A stretch of 64,000 bases of DNA from Tethya wilhelma (Eukaryota > Porifera > Demospongiae > Tethyida > Tethyidae), in NCBI GenBank assembly GCA_964030475.1, contig CAXIPT010000002.1:17030760-17094759 (forward strand). The letters are read 5' to 3'. The notes under the pieces are model-generated. The model saw nothing but the letters and a program-made list of their open reading frames with translations. It was not told where the DNA came from and made no database searches. Positions 59,458-64,000 of the stretch are shown piece by piece; position 1 is the stretch's first letter; each line of letters begins with the position of its first letter. The position numbers and the translations under genes are program-made.

Positions 59458-62400
59458 TTATAATTTTGACTTTATAAGATCCTTCAGGTACTTTTGGTAG
59501 ACATCATGTACCTGATGGAATATGAACAGACCAACATCATGCAATACCAAATACTACAAGAGTGGGGTTACAGACCTCCTTCTTGTTCCTCGGTGCCTTC
59601 AGGGCCCACTGGTAGAGGTGTGTGTACACATCACCATCGTAACGACCCAACACAGAGTTCAGAATCTCATCGGGAATATCGAAAGCATCCACTAGAGGCA
59701 AGGCTTCCTTTCGTACCACCTTGAAGAGAGAGTAGAGCTGCTTCTTGGCCAGGGAGACCTGCTCACTGCTCATGTAGCCATCCTGAAGGGAAGACGACCA
59801 AGATAGCCTTAGATAGGAGATACTGCTTTTAAGTTAACAGCTATATGGTCACTGACCATCATAAAGTCTCCGGCATATTTTACAATCCCAAATGTAGCAA
59901 ACATTGCACAAAGAGCCTCCATTATAGCAAGGTTGTTGGTAGAGAGACCACTGGATTGGACAGCTTGGTTGAAGGCATTCAGAACAACATAGTAGACATG
60001 TGCCTGGAATGGATTCAAAACTTTTTCTGTCAATGAAACAAAGACAATATAATGCACTGATGACTAGAGACTCACAACAGCAGCTGCATTCCAGTCACAG
60101 GTGGAGAGGTTCCATGCATCAGTTTGCTTCAGACCTTGTCTCAGTCCTTCTTGGTAGGTGTTTGATGCCATAGCAACCATTCTGAAGACAAGGTACATTT
60201 TGGTCTTGTATACTGGGCAGTATGTACGTAATATTAATACATCATTACCTTCTAGCTCTCTGTCTGTAGGCCTCCAGTTGGATGTGAGGATCCATGAACT
60301 GTTCAGCAGTTCTCACAGGACTGCTTCTGTGCAAAGGGTAGTCAGCTGCCAGGTAGGAGACATTACTAGGGAGCTTAGAGGCTGGCAACTTCTGAGAGTA
60401 GAGCTTATTTAAGTATCTGAGGTCAGAATTTTTAATACGGCTGAAATCAAATAAATAAATAAATATCACAACCAATAAGACCTTCCACACCTTGCTGTTT
60501 GAAGAAGCATAACGGTGTTCTCTCCTTCATATGTGTTAGCAGCTACATAGTCAATGTAGAGGTCAGGAAGACCACTGGAGCGAGAGTAGCCATGACCACC
60601 ACATGACAATCGACACATCTGGATATTAAAATCAAATCAGTAGAACTTTCTGGCTAGTATATTTGAATTTCTTACTTCGATTCCATCATTAGCAAGCTTG
60701 GCACTAAAAGCTTTCAAGCCAGCACTAGTAGCATGAAGCTGATAAAAGAAAAAGAAAGAAAGAAAACAAAAGGAGGAAAAGGTAAACATTCTCTCTGCTC
60801 ACTCTGAGATCCATTTCCAACCTCTGGCATGGACTCCAGGTTTCCTTCTGCTATCTCGGCCCGTGCTCTCATGAATATCTGCATCATGTACTGGCCAGTG
60901 AGGATGAGGCCATAGGCTGAGGCAATGAGAGGCAGCAGTTTGTACTGCTGCATCTGGTAGTCCATCACCTGGGTCTCTGGAGCTCTGCATGAGGTGAACA
61001 ACACTCAACCAACCCAGCTAGCCAGCCCCCCCCAACGAATCCCTTACCTAGGCTCAGGCTGACCCTGTCTCCTCACAACACTGTAACGAGTCGCTATGGT
61101 AACAGCTCGTGCAAGTGCTCTCCCAGTGAAAATGACGAGACCTGATCTAATTTGAACCATAGTGCCGTAGGTTATCTTATCAGTTGGTGGTTTAATGTAT
61201 GTCCCATCAGGTGTGACCTGGTTGGAGAATTTGTGCAAGTAATCAGGACAAGTTTGACCAGCTGGACAGATAACTGTGTAATCAACATACCTTAGAGTAC
61301 TTCATGAGCATCTGGTCACGAGGGATTCTCACGTTGTCCAACTTCAAGAAGCCGTTGTCCATTCCGAGGTAGCCCAATTTGGGACCAATGTCACCCACTG
61401 TGATCCCCAGTAGAGGGGTGTGGTCTTTGAGGCTCCTGACCTGTACGATGAAGGGATGGATGCCATGGTCCACTCCCTTTGTTATCAGTCTGGCCAGCAC
61501 AACAGCATGAGTAGCAGTGTGGCCCACTGGAGAGTAAAGTAGTAACAATCATCAATAACGTCAGAAACAATACATCAACATACATGTGCCTGGCCACCAT
61601 TTTGTAGCAGTCAACGTTGGGGTGTTCAAGACAAACTCTTGTGTGCTGGGAACATAGGTGGCAGTGGTCTCCAAACCACGAACATTGGTACCTATGGATC
61701 CAAACAAAAAATTATTAAGCAAGTAATGCAAGCAAGCAAGCATTAACAATTTCAAGATTGTAGCTAAAACTGACCATGTCCCAACTCAGTTTGGGCATAG
61801 GCTCTAATGATGCTGTAATCCTGAGCCAATGGTAGCCATTTCTCCTTCTGCTCTTCTGTACCTTGCCCCTGTATACAGGGTACAAACGCAATGTCACTAA
61901 GACCGAATGTATAATGTTCAAGGTAGCTGAAGAAAAAGTGTGTGTGCATATTTGTGGAAATACCTCAATGGTTGGTAGAAACATGGATTCATGTAGTCCT
62001 ATGGGCTGCTCTTCAGATATTGCACTAGATTTTTAAAAATTAACTCATCAAAGGTTGCAGCTCTCTCACACAAACACATTCAAATACTTACTTCTTGAAA
62101 ATACTTTTATCCAAGTTGTCAAGATCCAGCTCTTTGCTTCTACGAACATAATGCACTGATTTCTCCATGGCTCTGTCAAAAGCCTCTTCTCTTGTGAGGA
62201 AATACTTATCCTCTAGACTGAGCACAGGATCATTCACAACTAACTGATCTGTATGAAACAGAGCAAAAATGTCTCAGGCCCTGAGGGTGACAGTGTGTCT
62301 ATGCATGTACTAGAATTTTTTAATTTACACATTCTCTTTCTCTTCTCTGAGAAGTATTCTCCTCCATCAATGAATGAAGTCAGCTCAGGTAGGTCGAGAG

Positions 62401-62461
62401 AGCTGGCCTCGCGCTCACGGCGCAGCTCTGGCACCATAAAAACACTTGCTTTTCTAGCCAT
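59458..62461 (-). CDS. Peroxisomal acyl-CoA oxidase (ACOX1-like)
   Basis: Fifteen exons are read, from ATG 62461 ([18 protein letters not shown]) to TAA at 59458: 62461-62329, 62248-62092, 62024-61964, 61926-61775, 61691-61584, 61526-61291, 61217-61048, 60984-60822, 60738-60676, 60618-60491, 60440-60249, 60181-60072, 60026-59857, 59782-59576 and 59511-59458. Family blocks include [83 protein letters not shown] and LLQTAR. The C-terminus LKDLIKSKL ends in the peroxisomal targeting signal SKL. The enzyme oxidises acyl-CoA to 2-enoyl-CoA with FAD and makes hydrogen peroxide. The junction between exons 3 and 4 (61964/61926) is one base out of phase across a 37-bp gap, so either a border is wrong or there is an indel. 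Confidence 0.92.
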
Positions 62462-62605
62462 TTCTCAGTATCTGTAGCATGCAAGCTTTGCAGACACAGC
62501 CTCAAAGGTCACGTGTAAAGTAGGCGTGACTTAAAGTACTGATTCAGTGGGCGTAGCTGGTATCTATGACAATAATTTGACATGACGTCATAGTAAACAG
62601 AGAAA
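62462..62605. promoter_or_regulatory. Divergent promoter with consensus CRE
   Basis: 144 bp separate the ACOX start from the first ATG of the right-hand gene. The full palindromic cAMP-response element TGACGTCA lies at 62583-62590. Confidence 0.5.
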
Positions 62606-64000
62606 ATGGCTGACATTCAGGTAACTTTTTTTTTGTAAAATTCCTCTTGTATTCTGTTCAGAGTAATACATTCAATGCTGCAGCCGCCTCACTCTTCTGG
62701 AAGCGGCCGAGTCTCCATTCTCCCTCCCATTCCTACTCCTGGTCGGGAAATGATCGCTCGGAATGGACCTCACGGTGGTGCCAACTCCACCATACCTCGC
62801 AACACTAGAGGCTTCTCTAGAAAATTGCAAGACATGCTCAAGAAACAGAACTCCAGAGGTAGAGTACTGTCACACAATAAGTGTTTGGTATCAACATGAG
62901 ACTACAATGTGACATAATGTTACAGGAGTTGACGAAGAGAAAGTGAGAGCAAAAGGTGCCAGAGTTGAAGTGAAGAACTGGAGGCAATTAACAGACAAAC
63001 AACTTAGCAAATTGACACCCATTGAAAGGAGCAGATACATGGCAGTAAGTGGCACTATGTGTGCACGGGCTGACAACACACTATCACAATATAATATGCA
63101 TTGTATAACACAATAGTATGAGCCACCAAATAAGGATATACAAGAAAAGAAACTGGCAAGTTTGAAGAGAGTACGATTGGCAAAATTGGCAGAAAAAGAG
63201 TGAGCAAATACAAAGTGTAACCCTGCACTTAGACTGAACCCTGTTTCACGTGCCCTGCAGGCAGCAACAAGGAGCCACTCTGGGTGAGCTGATAGACTAC
63301 GAGAGGAACAATGAACTAGTGGGACAACTCAAGTGAGTCAGTCAAAATCACAAAGTTTGCTGAAGGTTCAAATGCTCTAGCCACTTGACTGTTCCCACAC
63401 AGAGCTGCCGAGGCCAGACAAAGATTGAGAGTTATGAGAATGACATACGAAAGAATCAGAGTGAGTACTTTAATCCATCCATGCATGCATACACCGTTCA
63501 CACACACACACAGTGAGTGCTACAGTTGCTTCAAATGTGTTGCATATCCAACCAGGTAGAAGAGTTAAACCATTTGATAGGATCACAGCCGTCTTCAATT
63601 GAAGCTGTGAGGTTAAAGAGCTTTGTCTCTCCCAATCTACAACCACTGGATGGCTCTGAACTGCTCACAAAGAAAGAAGTAAGTTTCCTTGCTGGAAAAG
63701 ACAATGATCACGCAATGTATTTGCTGACTAAATTTGTATTGCAAATTGCAATATTATTATTTCATAGAGAATTCGTTGTGAGACTATCCTTGAAGATGAA
63801 AAAGGGTTAACCATTAACAGAACATAACAGAGTTGCACACACACATTTCAATCATACCTACATTATTTTACAAGTTACCAATGCATCATAGCTTAAACTT
63901 TTGTGAATTAAGAGTTCAAATTCATTCATGAAAAAAAAATAAAAATAAAATAACTGAATTAATTGTCTTATTTTTCACTAGCAGTAGCAGAAGTTGAAGG
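62606..64000 (+). CDS. Unrecognised coiled-coil protein, 5' part (runs off window)
   Basis: Exons read in phase are 62662-62858, 62926-63044, 63117-63199, 63261-63332, 63403-63460 and 63556-63678. A tiny first exon with ATG at 62606 (62606-62620) does not fit the phase of the next, so translation probably starts at ATG 62675 (MLQPPHSSGSGRVSILPPIP). The N-terminus is Pro/Gly/Ser-rich. It is followed by a charged, helical region: VKNWRQLTDKQLSKLTPIER, SRYMAYEPPNKDIQEKKL, LIDYERNNELVGQLKAAEAR and VEELNHLIGSQPSS, which looks like a coiled coil. The gene continues beyond the window; a possible acceptor lies near 63980. I do not recognise the family, and no catalytic motif is visible. Confidence 0.6.

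Overview
The window is animal nuclear DNA and most resembles a demosponge. Genes are densely packed on both strands, introns are mostly short (about 40-300 bp) with GT-AG ends, and nearly all recognisable genes are metazoan: DNA2, TMEM129, PPP1R42, peroxidasin, a SMAP-type ArfGAP, peroxisomal acyl-CoA oxidase and a giant multi-Tudor protein. A receptor combining Ig-like exons, one membrane span and a TIR domain is the architecture described for Amphimedon IgTIR proteins. The sponge assignment is inference. Polymorphic (CA)n tracts, single-base N gaps and nearly identical partial gene copies point to a draft assembly of a heterozygous diploid.

Layout. 1-1921: 3' part of an Ig-like membrane protein (+). 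2796-20382: giant Tudor gene (-) with about 15 Tudor domains, whose 3' end is present three times (4380-6260, 9392-10122, 10123-11969) and whose last intron carries a 2.3 kb TTAA-flanked mobile element in one copy. 20507-21158: 652 bp terminal-inverted-repeat element. 21561-22217: intronless nucleotidyltransferase (+). 22328-23874: PPP1R42 (-), head to head with TMEM129 (+, 24167-26078). 26275-28297: unrecognised gene (-), head to head with DNA2 (+, 28764-35737). 35990-41663: peroxidasin-like gene (-). 42914-45986: tandem DsbA-like thioredoxin-fold genes, the second a pseudogene. 46340-48078: SMAP-like ArfGAP (-). 48347-55648: pieces of two GH2 beta-galactosidase-like genes, a TIR exon and a CUSTOS-like gene. 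56089-57840: Ig/transmembrane exons (-). 58139-58460: scrambled TIR relic. 59458-62461: acyl-CoA oxidase ending in SKL (-), head to head with an unrecognised coiled-coil gene (+, from 62606).

The most important structural observation is that the block between the two N gaps at 49568 and 55649 appears to be in the wrong orientation. Flipping it joins the Ig/transmembrane exons to the TIR exons with matching splice phases, and at the same time joins the two separated halves of the second GH2 gene. The second is a clean filled-site/empty-site pair for a TTAA-specific transposon, visible because two versions of the same Tudor intron sit in this window. Several small elements share TAG...CTA ends and 9-bp target duplications, one of them nine bases beyond a DNA2 splice donor.

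The genes do not form a pathway. Shared organisation is limited to head-to-head pairs with short common promoters and to gene families seen more than once (Ig receptors and TIR sequence, GH2, DsbA-like). Exon borders were read by eye from splice signals and reading phase. I saw no rRNA, tRNA or CRISPR array.
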